Positions 1-6,223 of a DNA stretch of 6,223 nt are shown in pieces. A model generated the notes under the pieces. That model was not told the DNA's origin. It saw only the letters and a program-made list of their open reading frames with translations, and made no database searches. Within the stretch, counting starts at the first letter, position 1, and each line of letters opens with the position of its first letter. Source of the DNA: Bacteroidales bacterium (GTDB lineage Bacteria > Bacteroidota > Bacteroidia > Bacteroidales > F082); assembly GCA_020853175.1 (NCBI GenBank), contig JADYZK010000066.1, positions 1-6,223 on the forward strand, in the 5' to 3' direction. The position numbers and the translations under genes were made by a program.

Positions 1-674
1 AAAAAATTGGCTCAGAGTTGCAATACCTCGAAGCCTCAAACAACAAAGCAGGGCTTCAAAATCGTTTGGAAACACTTAAAGCACAGTTAGATATGGCTAT
101 TATAACAGCGCCTTTCGATGGGGTTGTGGAGAAAGTGAACCAAAAGAAAGGCGAATTGGCCATGCCTGGTTCTCCGATTATTCACGTTGTTAACCTCGGG
201 AAGATGTATGTGAAAGCCGACGTTTCCGAACGCTACATTTCCAATGTGAAAAAAGGGGATTCGGTCATTCTTACCTTGCCATCTTATCCCGATTACAAAA
301 AAGAGGTCCTTATCAACCGCGTAGGTAATGTGGTGAACAAAAACAACCGAAGCTTTGAAGTGGAGTTGCTATTGGAAAATGGAGAAAATATCCTGAAACC
401 GAATATGGTTGCCGTTGTAAATATCAATGACTTTACTGCTGAAAGCAGCATCGTGGTGCCTTCAAAAGTGATTCGCGAGGACCTGAAAGGGAAGTATTTG
501 TATGTGGCAATTGACCAAAATGGCGAGCTCGTGGCCAAGAAAAAATACATCGTACCCGGCAGAACTTATCTCGAAACAACCCGCATCGAATCGGGATTGA
601 CCGTGGAAGACATCATCATCACCGAAGGTTTCAACCGCGTGAGTGATGGTTCTTTTGTTAAAAAAATGAACTAA
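1..674 (+). CDS. RND efflux periplasmic adaptor subunit (HlyD/AcrA-type membrane fusion protein), 3' part only
   Basis: This is the C-terminal part of a periplasmic adaptor that bridges an inner-membrane RND pump and an outer-membrane TolC-like channel. The frame is open to the left edge (first full codon at 3), so the true start, the lipoprotein or membrane anchor and the first lipoyl half lie outside the window; the TTG at 18 is not a credible start. About 223 residues are visible. Numbered from position 3, they show the descending arm of the coiled-coil hairpin (about 1-30), the second lipoyl half-motif with TAPFDG (35-40) and a following KKGE, a beta-barrel region (about 66-140) ending in KPNM (132-135), the VVPSKVI strand (151-157) typical of the family, and a membrane-proximal domain to the end. 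The stop is TAA at 672-674, 13 bases before the permease gene, which fits one operon. Family assignment is secure; the substrate cannot be read from the sequence. Confidence 0.93.
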   Translation, partial: KIGSELQYLEASNNKAGLQNRLETLKAQLDMAIITAPFDGVVEKVNQKKGELAMPGSPIIHVVNLGKMYVKADVSERYISNVKKGDSVILTLPSYPDYKKEVLINRVGNVVNKNNRSFEVELLLENGENILKPNMVAVVNINDFTAESSIVVPSKVIREDLKGKYLYVAIDQNGELVAKKKYIVPGRTYLETTRIESGLTVEDIIITEGFNRVSDGSFVKKMN

Positions 675-687
675 AAAATCCCTAATA

Positions 688-3600
688 ATGGAACAAATGA
701 ACGAAAAAAAGCCCGAAGCGAAGATTAGGGATTTTTCTTTGACGACTTGGGCACTCAAGAATACCAACACTATTTTTTTGGCGATCATCATCCTTGGTGT
801 GTTTGGTTTTTTCTCCTACCGCAACATGCCCAAAGAACTTTTCCCTGAAATTGTCATTCCTACCGTGATGGTGCAAACCATTTATCCCGGCAATCCGCCG
901 TTAGATATGGAAAACCTCATCACCCGCGAGCTGGAAAAGGAAATTGAATCGGTGACAGGAATCAAAAAAATGACTTCTCTCTCCAGTCAAGACGTATCCA
1001 ATATTTTTGTTGAGTTTAACACCAATGTGGATATCAAAGCTGCACTACAGGATGTGAAAGATGCGGTGGATAAAGCCAAGAAAAATTTGCCCGACAATAT
1101 GTTGGATGATCCAATGGTTACCGATATTGACTTCTCTGAGTTTCCCATCATCAACATCAACCTTTCCGGCGATTATAGCGTGAATGAGTTGAAAAACTTT
1201 GCCGAATTTCTCGAAGAAGAAATAGAAACCTACACCGAAATATCTAAAGTTGAAATCACCGGAATCACCGAAAAAGAGGTGAAAATAAACGTTGATCAGC
1301 ACAAGCTCGATGCCTACCAAATGAGCTTTAATGATATTGACGCAGCCATTCGCAACGAAAATATGTCCGTCTCAGGCGGCGAGCTCAAATCGGGTAGCAC
1401 CCGCCGTTCGGTTCGCATTGCCGGTGAGTTTACTTCGATAAAAGAAATTGAAGACATTATCGTAAAACACGAAGACCAAAAAATTGTCTATCTACGCGAT
1501 GTCGCCAACGTGGTGTTTGGTTTTGAAGAACCCACCAGCTTTGCCCGCCTCGATGACCAGCCTGTGGTTTCGCTTCAGGTGATTAAAAAAGGTGGAGAAA
1601 ACCTTTTGGACGCCACCGCTAAAATTTTCACACTTTTAGATAAATCTCGCGCCGATAATGCTATTCCAAGCGACCTACGCATCACCATCACCAACGACCA
1701 ATCCGAACAAATCAAATTGCAGCTCACCAACTTAGAGAACAGCATGATCATGGGTGTCATCTTTGTGGTGTTTGTACTTTTCTTCTTTTTAGGCACCCGC
1801 AACGCCTTGTTTGTAGGTATTTCAATCCCGCTCTCCATGCTGATTTCCTTTATGGTGATGGGTCTCATGGGCTTTCAGTTGAATATGATTGTGCTGTTTT
1901 CGCTTATCTTAGCCTTGGGAATGTTGGTGGATAACGCCATCGTGGTGGTCGAAAACGTGCATCGTTTTGTGGATATGGGATATAAAATTGGTGAGGCAGC
2001 GCGCCTTGCCGTTGGCGAAATTGCCATTCCCATCATCTCTTCCACAGCAACAACCTTGGCGGCTTTCTTTCCACTCCTTTTTTGGGATGCCATTGTGGGA
2101 GAGTTCATGAAATTTCTTCCCTTGACGCTCATTATTGTGCTGACAGCCTCTTTATTTACTGCCTTGGTTTTGGTGCCGGTGATTATGCAGGCTTTCTTCA
2201 AAAATGAAGACCCTAACGAACGCCCCGATGCCAAAAAAACGTGGATCGCGGCTGGCGTAATGACCTTTGTAGCCATCATTTTCTACCTCTTCGGCAACAA
2301 TACTTTCGGCACTTTGTTGCTCATCTTCGCCTTGATTGGCGTTTCTAACTTATTATTCTTGAATAGCTTAGCACGTTGGTTTCAAAATGTTTTTCTGGTG
2401 TGGCTTGAGCGCATGTACCTCCTTACTTTGGGAATTGCGCTTAGAGGTAAAAATGCCCTTTGGGTAGTGGTTGGAACTTTTTTGTTGATGATTTTATCCA
2501 TCGGATTCTATTTTGGAACAAAACCAACGGTGGTGTTTTTCCCCTCGTCCGATCCAAAATATGTCAATATCTTAGCTGAATTGCCCCTTGGAACAGACAT
2601 CACTGCTACCGACTCGGTTATCAAAACACTTGAAACACATGTAAATGAACTCTTGATTCCTTATCAACAGATCGTTAAATCGGTGCTTACCAATGTTGGA
2701 ACGGGTGCTGTTGGGGGAAATACCGGCTTTAGTGGAAGAGGCGGCGGACCCAATAAAGGCCTTGTAACTGTCAGTTTTGTTGACTTTCAGGATCGTGGAG
2801 GTGTTAGCACAATCAATATAATGAAGGAACTTGCCTTGGGAGTGAAAGGAAAATATCCCGGAACTGTGATTACTTTAGAGAAACAAAGTGAAGGCCCACC
2901 GGTTGGAAAAGCCATCAATATTGAGGTGAGCGGGCGCGACTTAGATAAGCTAATTGCCCTTTCCGATACCGTGATTGCTGCTATTCAAAATGCTGTTATC
3001 CCTGGAATCGAAGCCTTACAAATTGACCTTGACCTCGGAAAACCGGAGATTAATGTGAACATTGATCGCGACAGGGCACGAAGGTTTGGCCTGTCAACCG
3101 GACAAATCGGAAACACCATCCGCACATCATTGTTTGGTTCCGAAATATCGCAATACAAAGTGGGCGAAGACGAGTACCCTATTCAATTGCGGATGCAGGA
3201 TGATTTTCGTTACAATATTGCCTCACTGATGAACCAAAATATTACCTTCCGCGATCAAGCAAGTGGTAAAATTGTTTCGGTTCCTATCTCATCGGTGGCT
3301 ACGGTTTCGCTTAGCTCCACCTACGGATCGGTTTCGCGTATTGACAGGAACAGGGTAATTACAATTTCTTCCAACGTTTTGGAAGGCTTCAACGCCACCG
3401 AAATTAACAATAAATTGAAACCCATTTTGGCGTCTATTGACTTGCCCGACGGCTACCGTTACGCCTTTACCGGCGAACAGCAAGAGCAGGCTGAATCTAT
3501 GGGCTTTTTAATTAACGCACTCCTCATTGCCGTGGCAATCATTGTTTTGATATTGGTTTCTCAGTTCAATTCTATTATCAAACCGTTGATTATCTTGAGC

Positions 3601-4125
3601 ACAGTGCTTTTCAGTACCATTGGTGTTTTTGGCGGTTTGGCTACCTTTAGCATGGACTTTGTTGTGATTATGACGGGAATCGGTATTGTGTCGCTGGCCG
3701 GTGTGGTGGTCAACAATGGTATTGTGTTGATTGACTATATCAGCTTGCTAAAACTCAACCGCAAAATCGAATTGGGCATTGATCCCTCGGGCGACTTACC
3801 CGAAAAAGAATCCATAGAGTTAGTGATTCTAGCAGGGAAAACACGTTTACGCCCGGTGCTCCTCACTGCCATCACTACCGTTTTGGGGTTGGTGCCTTTG
3901 GCCATTGGATTAAACATTGATTTTATCGGTTTTTTTGAACGTTTTAACCCCGATATCTATTTCGGTGGCGACAATGCCTTGTTCTGGGGACCCATGTCGT
4001 GGACGGTAATCTTCGGATTGAGTTTTGCCACTTTCCTCACTTTGGTCGTTGTGCCTGCTATGTATCATTTGCTGTATTTGGCGCGTTACAGGTTCAAAAA
4101 ACGCTTTATGAAAGCTAAAGTTTAA
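688..4125 (+). CDS. RND-family efflux transporter permease (AcrB/HAE-type), 1145 aa
   Basis: This is an inner-membrane, proton-driven pump subunit that would export drugs, lipids or other amphiphiles with the adaptor encoded just upstream. Segments seen: TM1 (about 28-43), first porter region (45-340), TM2-TM6 (about 352-503), an additional hydrophobic pair (about 518-535 and 539-558), the cytoplasmic amphipathic helix (562-582), TM7 (about 588-609), second porter region (610-935), and TM8-TM12 (about 938-1130). The TM4 signature is GMLVDNAIVVVENV (411-424) and the TM10 signature is GVVVNNGIVLIDY (1005-1017). By motif alignment AcrB D407 is kept as D415, while D408 and K940 correspond to N416 and N1009. 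RLRPVLLT (1053-1060) in TM11 is conserved. The protein is about 100 residues longer than AcrB, largely from the extra helix pair and the TM11-TM12 connection. ATG at 688 is used; ATG at 697 is a possible alternative, and neither has a Shine-Dalgarno box. Substrate class is unknown; the metal-type (CusA) TM4 signature is absent. Confidence 0.96.
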   Translation: MEQMNEKKPEAKIRDFSLTTWALKNTNTIFLAIIILGVFGFFSYRNMPKELFPEIVIPTVMVQTIYPGNPPLDMENLITRELEKEIESVTGIKKMTSLSSQDVSNIFVEFNTNVDIKAALQDVKDAVDKAKKNLPDNMLDDPMVTDIDFSEFPIININLSGDYSVNELKNFAEFLEEEIETYTEISKVEITGITEKEVKINVDQHKLDAYQMSFNDIDAAIRNENMSVSGGELKSGSTRRSVRIAGEFTSIKEIEDIIVKHEDQKIVYLRDVANVVFGFEEPTSFARLDDQPVVSLQVIKKGGENLLDATAKIFTLLDKSRADNAIPSDLRITITNDQSEQIKLQLTNLENSMIMGVIFVVFVLFFFLGTRNALFVGISIPLSMLISFMVMGLMGFQLNMIVLFSLILALGMLVDNAIVVVENVHRFVDMGYKIGEAARLAVGEIAIPIISSTATTLAAFFPLLFWDAIVGEFMKFLPLTLIIVLTASLFTALVLVPVIMQAFFKNEDPNERPDAKKTWIAAGVMTFVAIIFYLFGNNTFGTLLLIFALIGVSNLLFLNSLARWFQNVFLVWLERMYLLTLGIALRGKNALWVVVGTFLLMILSIGFYFGTKPTVVFFPSSDPKYVNILAELPLGTDITATDSVIKTLETHVNELLIPYQQIVKSVLTNVGTGAVGGNTGFSGRGGGPNKGLVTVSFVDFQDRGGVSTINIMKELALGVKGKYPGTVITLEKQSEGPPVGKAINIEVSGRDLDKLIALSDTVIAAIQNAVIPGIEALQIDLDLGKPEINVNIDRDRARRFGLSTGQIGNTIRTSLFGSEISQYKVGEDEYPIQLRMQDDFRYNIASLMNQNITFRDQASGKIVSVPISSVATVSLSSTYGSVSRIDRNRVITISSNVLEGFNATEINNKLKPILASIDLPDGYRYAFTGEQQEQAESMGFLINALLIAVAIIVLILVSQFNSIIKPLIILSTVLFSTIGVFGGLATFSMDFVVIMTGIGIVSLAGVVVNNGIVLIDYISLLKLNRKIELGIDPSGDLPEKESIELVILAGKTRLRPVLLTAITTVLGLVPLAIGLNIDFIGFFERFNPDIYFGGDNALFWGPMSWTVIFGLSFATFLTLVVVPAMYHLLYLARYRFKKRFMKAKV

Positions 4126-4128
4126 CTT

Positions 4129-4168
4129 AAAAAAAGAGCTGAACAAAAATTATTCAGCTCTTTTTTTT
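4129..4168. terminator. Bidirectional intrinsic terminator between convergent genes
   Basis: An 8-bp perfect stem, GAGCTGAA (4136-4143) with TTCAGCTC (4153-4160), encloses a 9-base loop. It is flanked by an A-tract (4129-4135) and a T-tract (4161-4168) that extend the pairing. On the + strand the T-tract follows the hairpin 3 bases after the permease stop is passed; on the - strand the complementary T-tract follows the hairpin downstream of the deacetylase stop at 4201. It can therefore end transcription from both sides. Confidence 0.9.
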
Positions 4169-4200
4169 AATCACTTTTCGACTACCGTCAGAGAAACGGT

Positions 4201-4815
4201 TCATTCGTCCAAGCGAGCAAAAGTGTAGCCCAATCGGGTGCCTTCAATTAAGGTGGCTTCGAGCGCAGGTAGCATATTTTTTTCTGCTTTGAGGCTGTCG
4301 TGAAAAACAATGATGGCTCCATCGCTCAAGTTGTCTAACACATGTGCCGTGCATTCTTCAATGGAGGTGTCTTTGTCAAAATCATAGCTTAAAACAGTCC
4401 ACATCACTATTTTGTATTCTTTCTTTAAGGTTTGAATAGCGGCGGGTGAAATGCGACCATAAGGTGGTCTGAACCATTCTGAATCAATGTATTTTCGTGC
4501 AAGATTCACGTTTTCATAATATGTTTTTAAAGGTGTTTTCCAACCATTTTTGTGGTTAAAGCTATGGTTGCCTGTTAAATGCCCTTTTTGTAAAATGTGT
4601 TGATAAGTTTCAGGATATTTTGTCACGTTTTCGCCTACGCAAAAGAAAGTCGCTTCGGCACCAAATTTTTCGAGCAGTGCAAGCACTTTCAGCGTTATTT
4701 GAGGGTGTGGCCCATCGTCAAAAGTTAAGAAAAGCCGCTTTTCGCCCGCAGGCATCTGCCAAAGCAATGAGGGGTAAAACAACCTCAAGAAAGCGGGTAT
4801 GGTAGTAGATTTCAT
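4201..4815 (-). CDS. Polysaccharide deacetylase family protein (NodB homology domain), 204 aa
   Basis: This is a predicted metal-dependent carbohydrate esterase 4 enzyme, a family that removes N- or O-acetyl groups from polymers such as peptidoglycan, chitin oligomers or exopolysaccharide. All main NodB motifs can be read: TFDDGPHP (31-38) with the catalytic base and metal Asp (D33, D34), HSFNH (84-88) with the two metal histidines, RPPYG (116-120), the W139/D145 region (MWTVLSYDFD), and IVFHD (169-173) with the catalytic His172. The length is about that of a bare catalytic domain. The N-terminus (PAFLRLFYPSLLW) is hydrophobic but has an internal Arg and no cleavage-site pattern, so I see no clear signal peptide. 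The ATG complement is at 4813-4815 and the stop at 4201-4203. The gene stands alone, convergent with the efflux operon and divergent from gpmA. Fold and enzyme class are secure; the actual substrate and cell location are not. Confidence 0.94.
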   Translation of the reverse strand: MKSTTIPAFLRLFYPSLLWQMPAGEKRLFLTFDDGPHPQITLKVLALLEKFGAEATFFCVGENVTKYPETYQHILQKGHLTGNHSFNHKNGWKTPLKTYYENVNLARKYIDSEWFRPPYGRISPAAIQTLKKEYKIVMWTVLSYDFDKDTSIEECTAHVLDNLSDGAIIVFHDSLKAEKNMLPALEATLIEGTRLGYTFARLDE

Positions 4816-4819
4816 CCTG

Positions 4820-4827
4820 CAAAAATA
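4820..4827 (-). promoter_or_regulatory. Candidate -7 box (TATTTTTG) of the deacetylase gene
   Basis: Read on the - strand the sequence is TATTTTTG, matching the Bacteroidota -7 consensus TAnnTTTG. It ends only four bases before the ATG at 4815, so transcription would start at or very near the start codon. I found no good TTTG/TTG -33 box at the usual spacing of about 19-21 bases, so this remains a motif match. Confidence 0.4.
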
Positions 4828-4850
4828 GCAAGCCGTTGGACTAAAATCGT

Positions 4851-4858
4851 TAAATTTG
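4851..4858 (+). promoter_or_regulatory. Candidate -7 box (TAAATTTG) for gpmA
   Basis: TAAATTTG matches the TAnnTTTG -7 consensus of Bacteroidota sigma factors and points toward gpmA, which would give a 5' leader of roughly 55-60 bases. The TTG at 4836-4838 is too close (12 bases) to be a standard -33 box. It lies in the 106-base region (4816-4921) between the divergent deacetylase and gpmA genes. Confidence 0.35.
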
Positions 4859-4921
4859 CAAAAAATGTTACAAATTCTATTTGTAGGCTAAATCATTGTT
4901 TAATAATAAAATAGTGTAAAA

Positions 4922-5668
4922 ATGAAAAGATTGGTTTTGATTCGACATGGAGAAAGTACATGGAACAAACTGAATGTGTTTACCGGTTGGACAGATGTTC
5001 AGCTTTCGGAAACGGGCGTTGAAGAAGCCCGCAAAGGAGGTAAAATTCTTAAAGAAAAAGGATTCCATTTTAAAATGGCCTACACTTCCTATCTCACTCG
5101 TGCCATAAAAACACTTTGGTTGGTACTCGAAGAAATGGATTTGATGTACATCCCCGAAGTAAAATCATGGCGTTTGAATGAAAAACATTATGGTGAGTTG
5201 CAAGGTCTCAACAAAGCAGAAACAGCTGTAAAATATGGCGATGAGCAAGTGCTGTTGTGGCGTCGTAGTTTCGATGTGCCACCTCAACCCCTCAGCTTGG
5301 ATGATGAACGCAACCCACAAAAAGATGCGCGTTATGCAGATGTTGACCCCGCTGATTTACCCCTCACCGAATCGCTTAAAGAGGTGATAGAACGCATGAT
5401 ACCTTACTGGAACAGCGATATCAAACCCTCGTTGAAGCAGCATAGTGAAATTCTTGTTGCAGCGCATGGCAACAGTTTGCGCGCTTTGGTGATGCACTTG
5501 AAAGGCATGAGCGAAGAAGCTATTTTAGCATTTAACATTCCTACAGCAGTGCCTTATGTATTTGAATTTGATGACAATATGAATCTCACAAATGATTATT
5601 TTCTCGGCGACCCCGAAGAAATACGCAAGCTGATGGAGGCTGTTGCCAATCAAGCCAAAAAAAAATAA
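4922..5668 (+). CDS. gpmA: 2,3-bisphosphoglycerate-dependent phosphoglycerate mutase, 248 aa
   Basis: This cytosolic glycolysis/gluconeogenesis enzyme interconverts 3-phosphoglycerate and 2-phosphoglycerate through a phosphohistidine intermediate. The histidine-phosphatase signature LIRHGES (6-12) contains the phosphorylated His9 next to Arg8. [13 protein letters not shown] (20-32), Arg60 in the SYLTRA motif, the catalytic acid region [12 protein letters not shown] (84-95, Glu87) and [10 protein letters not shown] (180-189, His182) are all intact and match E. coli GpmA with an offset of two residues. The length is close to the 250 aa of that enzyme and the order of motifs is complete, including the long insert that separates dPGM enzymes from smaller histidine phosphatases. 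The C-terminus is lysine-rich, as is common. ATG at 4922 is the only start that keeps the full first strand (KRLVLIRHG). It appears to be a single-gene unit, with a candidate promoter upstream and a terminator downstream. Confidence 0.97.
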   Translation: MKRLVLIRHGESTWNKLNVFTGWTDVQLSETGVEEARKGGKILKEKGFHFKMAYTSYLTRAIKTLWLVLEEMDLMYIPEVKSWRLNEKHYGELQGLNKAETAVKYGDEQVLLWRRSFDVPPQPLSLDDERNPQKDARYADVDPADLPLTESLKEVIERMIPYWNSDIKPSLKQHSEILVAAHGNSLRALVMHLKGMSEEAILAFNIPTAVPYVFEFDDNMNLTNDYFLGDPEEIRKLMEAVANQAKKK

Positions 5669-5674
5669 AGAGGC

Positions 5675-5716
5675 AAAAAAAGCGGGAGGACTTCAACAAA
5701 AGTTTCCCGCTTTTTT
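5675..5716 (+). terminator. Intrinsic terminator of gpmA
   Basis: The stem AGCGGGA (5681-5687) pairs with TCCCGCT (5705-5711). An inner pairing, ACTT (5690-5693) with AAGT (5700-5703), tightens the hairpin around a 6-base loop. A T-run (5711-5716) follows, and the A-run at 5675-5680 can pair with it. It begins six bases after the gpmA stop, so gpmA and the downstream phosphatase gene are probably separate units. Confidence 0.88.
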
Positions 5717-5738
5717 AATATCTAAGGTGCTTTAACTT

Positions 5739-5769
5739 CAAAGATTTGATAGCGGTTTTGCTATCTTTG
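5739..5769 (+). promoter_or_regulatory. Candidate promoter -7 box inside overlapping inverted repeats, upstream of the phosphatase gene
   Basis: TATCTTTG (5762-5769) fits the Bacteroidota -7 consensus TAnnTTTG and lies 27 bases before the ATG at 5797. The box overlaps the right arms of two inverted repeats: CAAAGAT (5739-5745) with ATCTTTG (5763-5769), and GATAGC (5748-5753) with GCTATC (5760-5765). The TTTG at 5745-5748 is only 13 bases upstream, too near for a usual -33 box. The arrangement could be an operator over the promoter or chance A+T-rich symmetry. Confidence 0.4.
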
Positions 5770-5796
5770 CTCCTTTAACAATCGAAAACCAACCTG

Positions 5797-6223
5797 ATGC
5801 ACTACAAAAGATGGATTATACCCGACATTCATGGTTGCAGCAAAACACTACGCAGCCTGATTGAAAAACACATCCAGCCCTCGCGTTCTGATGAATTGAT
5901 TTTTTTGGGAGATTATATTGATCGCGGTCCCGACAGCAAAGGAGTGATTGACTTTATCATGCAACTCCAAAAGGACGAATATACCATCAAATTGCTCATG
6001 GGAAACCATGAAGAATATTGCATCAAGGCATGGGAAGAGGATAAAAAGAAGAAGAAAATTTTTGGACTTTCCTTTAAAACGAAAACGCAAAAAGTATGGG
6101 AGCTGCATGGCGGTAAAGAAACACTCCAAAGCTTTCATGTTGATTTTGCCTCCGAAATCCCTGCTGTTTATATCGAATGGATGCATCAAACCCAATTGTA
6201 TATTGAAACCGATCAACATATCT
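5797..6223 (+). CDS. Metallophosphoesterase, PPP-type Ser/Thr phosphatase or ApaH-like, 5' part only
   Basis: This is the N-terminal 142 codons of a two-metal phosphoesterase; the gene runs off the right edge. The metal-binding motifs appear in order: PDIHG (9-13; Asp10 and His12, where the family consensus GDxHG has Gly for Pro9), LGDYIDRGP (37-45; Asp39, Arg43) and MGNHEEY (68-74; Asn70, His71). The GDxxDRG plus GNHE pair is characteristic of the PPP branch, which covers bacterial Ser/Thr protein phosphatases (PrpA/PrpB-like) and diadenosine tetraphosphatase (ApaH). The later metal-ligand histidines would lie beyond the window. Residues 77-90 hold a lysine-rich stretch (five consecutive Lys at 83-87). 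ATG at 5797 places Asp10 near the N-terminus as in relatives, with no earlier in-frame start close by and no Shine-Dalgarno box. It is probably cytosolic. Whether it acts on phosphoproteins or nucleotides cannot be decided from this part. Confidence 0.9.
   Translation, partial: MHYKRWIIPDIHGCSKTLRSLIEKHIQPSRSDELIFLGDYIDRGPDSKGVIDFIMQLQKDEYTIKLLMGNHEEYCIKAWEEDKKKKKIFGLSFKTKTQKVWELHGGKETLQSFHVDFASEIPAVYIEWMHQTQLYIETDQHI

Noticed and set aside
18..20. TTG at 18 as a start codon for the adaptor protein
   Set aside because: The frame continues open to the window edge with coiled-coil-like residues, and a start here would remove half of the lipoyl and hairpin domains.
462..791. Open frame on the - strand across the adaptor/permease junction
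   Set aside because: It overlaps two well-supported + strand genes, including the adaptor's conserved C-terminal region; its translation shows no recognisable domain.
1875..2279. 134-codon open frame on the - strand inside the permease gene
   Set aside because: It lies wholly opposite TM4-TM6 of the permease; low-complexity translation typical of the antisense of membrane helices.
1..4125. A heavy-metal (CusA/CzcA) efflux system
   Set aside because: The permease TM4 motif is LVDNAIVVVEN rather than the metal-pump MVDAAIVMIEN form, and no metal-binding Met or His clusters were seen in the adaptor.
4184..4200. Small hairpin ACCGT / ACGGT with a 7-base loop next to the deacetylase stop
   Set aside because: The stem is only 5 bp with no T-tract directly after it; the much stronger hairpin at 4129-4168 explains termination.
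4620..4805. 61-codon + strand open frame opposite the deacetylase
   Set aside because: It is Arg/Lys-rich, without a domain, and opposite the conserved catalytic N-terminal half of the deacetylase.
5848..6219. 123-codon open frame on the - strand at the right end
   Set aside because: It is antisense to the metallophosphoesterase, whose metal motifs are in the + frame starting at 5797.

Overview
The window looks like ordinary Bacteroidota (Bacteroidetes) chromosome. Three signs point there: A+T-leaning coding sequence with no Shine-Dalgarno boxes in front of the genes, TAnnTTTG-type -7 promoter boxes in intergenic DNA, and proteins resembling that phylum's versions of common families. I cannot name a genus from the sequence alone.

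Left part (1-4125, + strand): the 3' end of a periplasmic adaptor gene (membrane fusion protein, HlyD/AcrA type) is followed after 13 bases by a complete RND efflux permease gene (1145 aa). The two are almost certainly one operon. Their products would form the adaptor and the proton-driven pump of a tripartite efflux system; the outer-membrane channel gene and the start of the adaptor lie outside the window. The permease carries an extra pair of predicted membrane helices compared with AcrB. The operon ends at a strong hairpin with A- and T-tracts on both sides (4129-4168).

Middle part (4201-4815, - strand): a complete gene for a short polysaccharide deacetylase (NodB-homology domain) converges on the efflux operon and shares the bidirectional terminator with it. 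A 106-base divergent intergenic region separates it from the next gene.

Right part (4922-6223, + strand): gpmA (2,3-bisphosphoglycerate-dependent phosphoglycerate mutase, glycolysis/gluconeogenesis) has its own terminator. After a 128-base gap comes the first 142 codons of a metallophosphoesterase of the PPP phosphatase / ApaH-like type, cut by the window edge. A -7 promoter box embedded in overlapping inverted repeats precedes it.

The genes fall into four transcription units with no evident shared pathway. No mobile element, CRISPR array, tRNA or rRNA was seen, and no gap without a gene exceeds about 130 bases. I do not see a new multi-gene system; the most notable points are the permease architecture and some promoter and terminator details.
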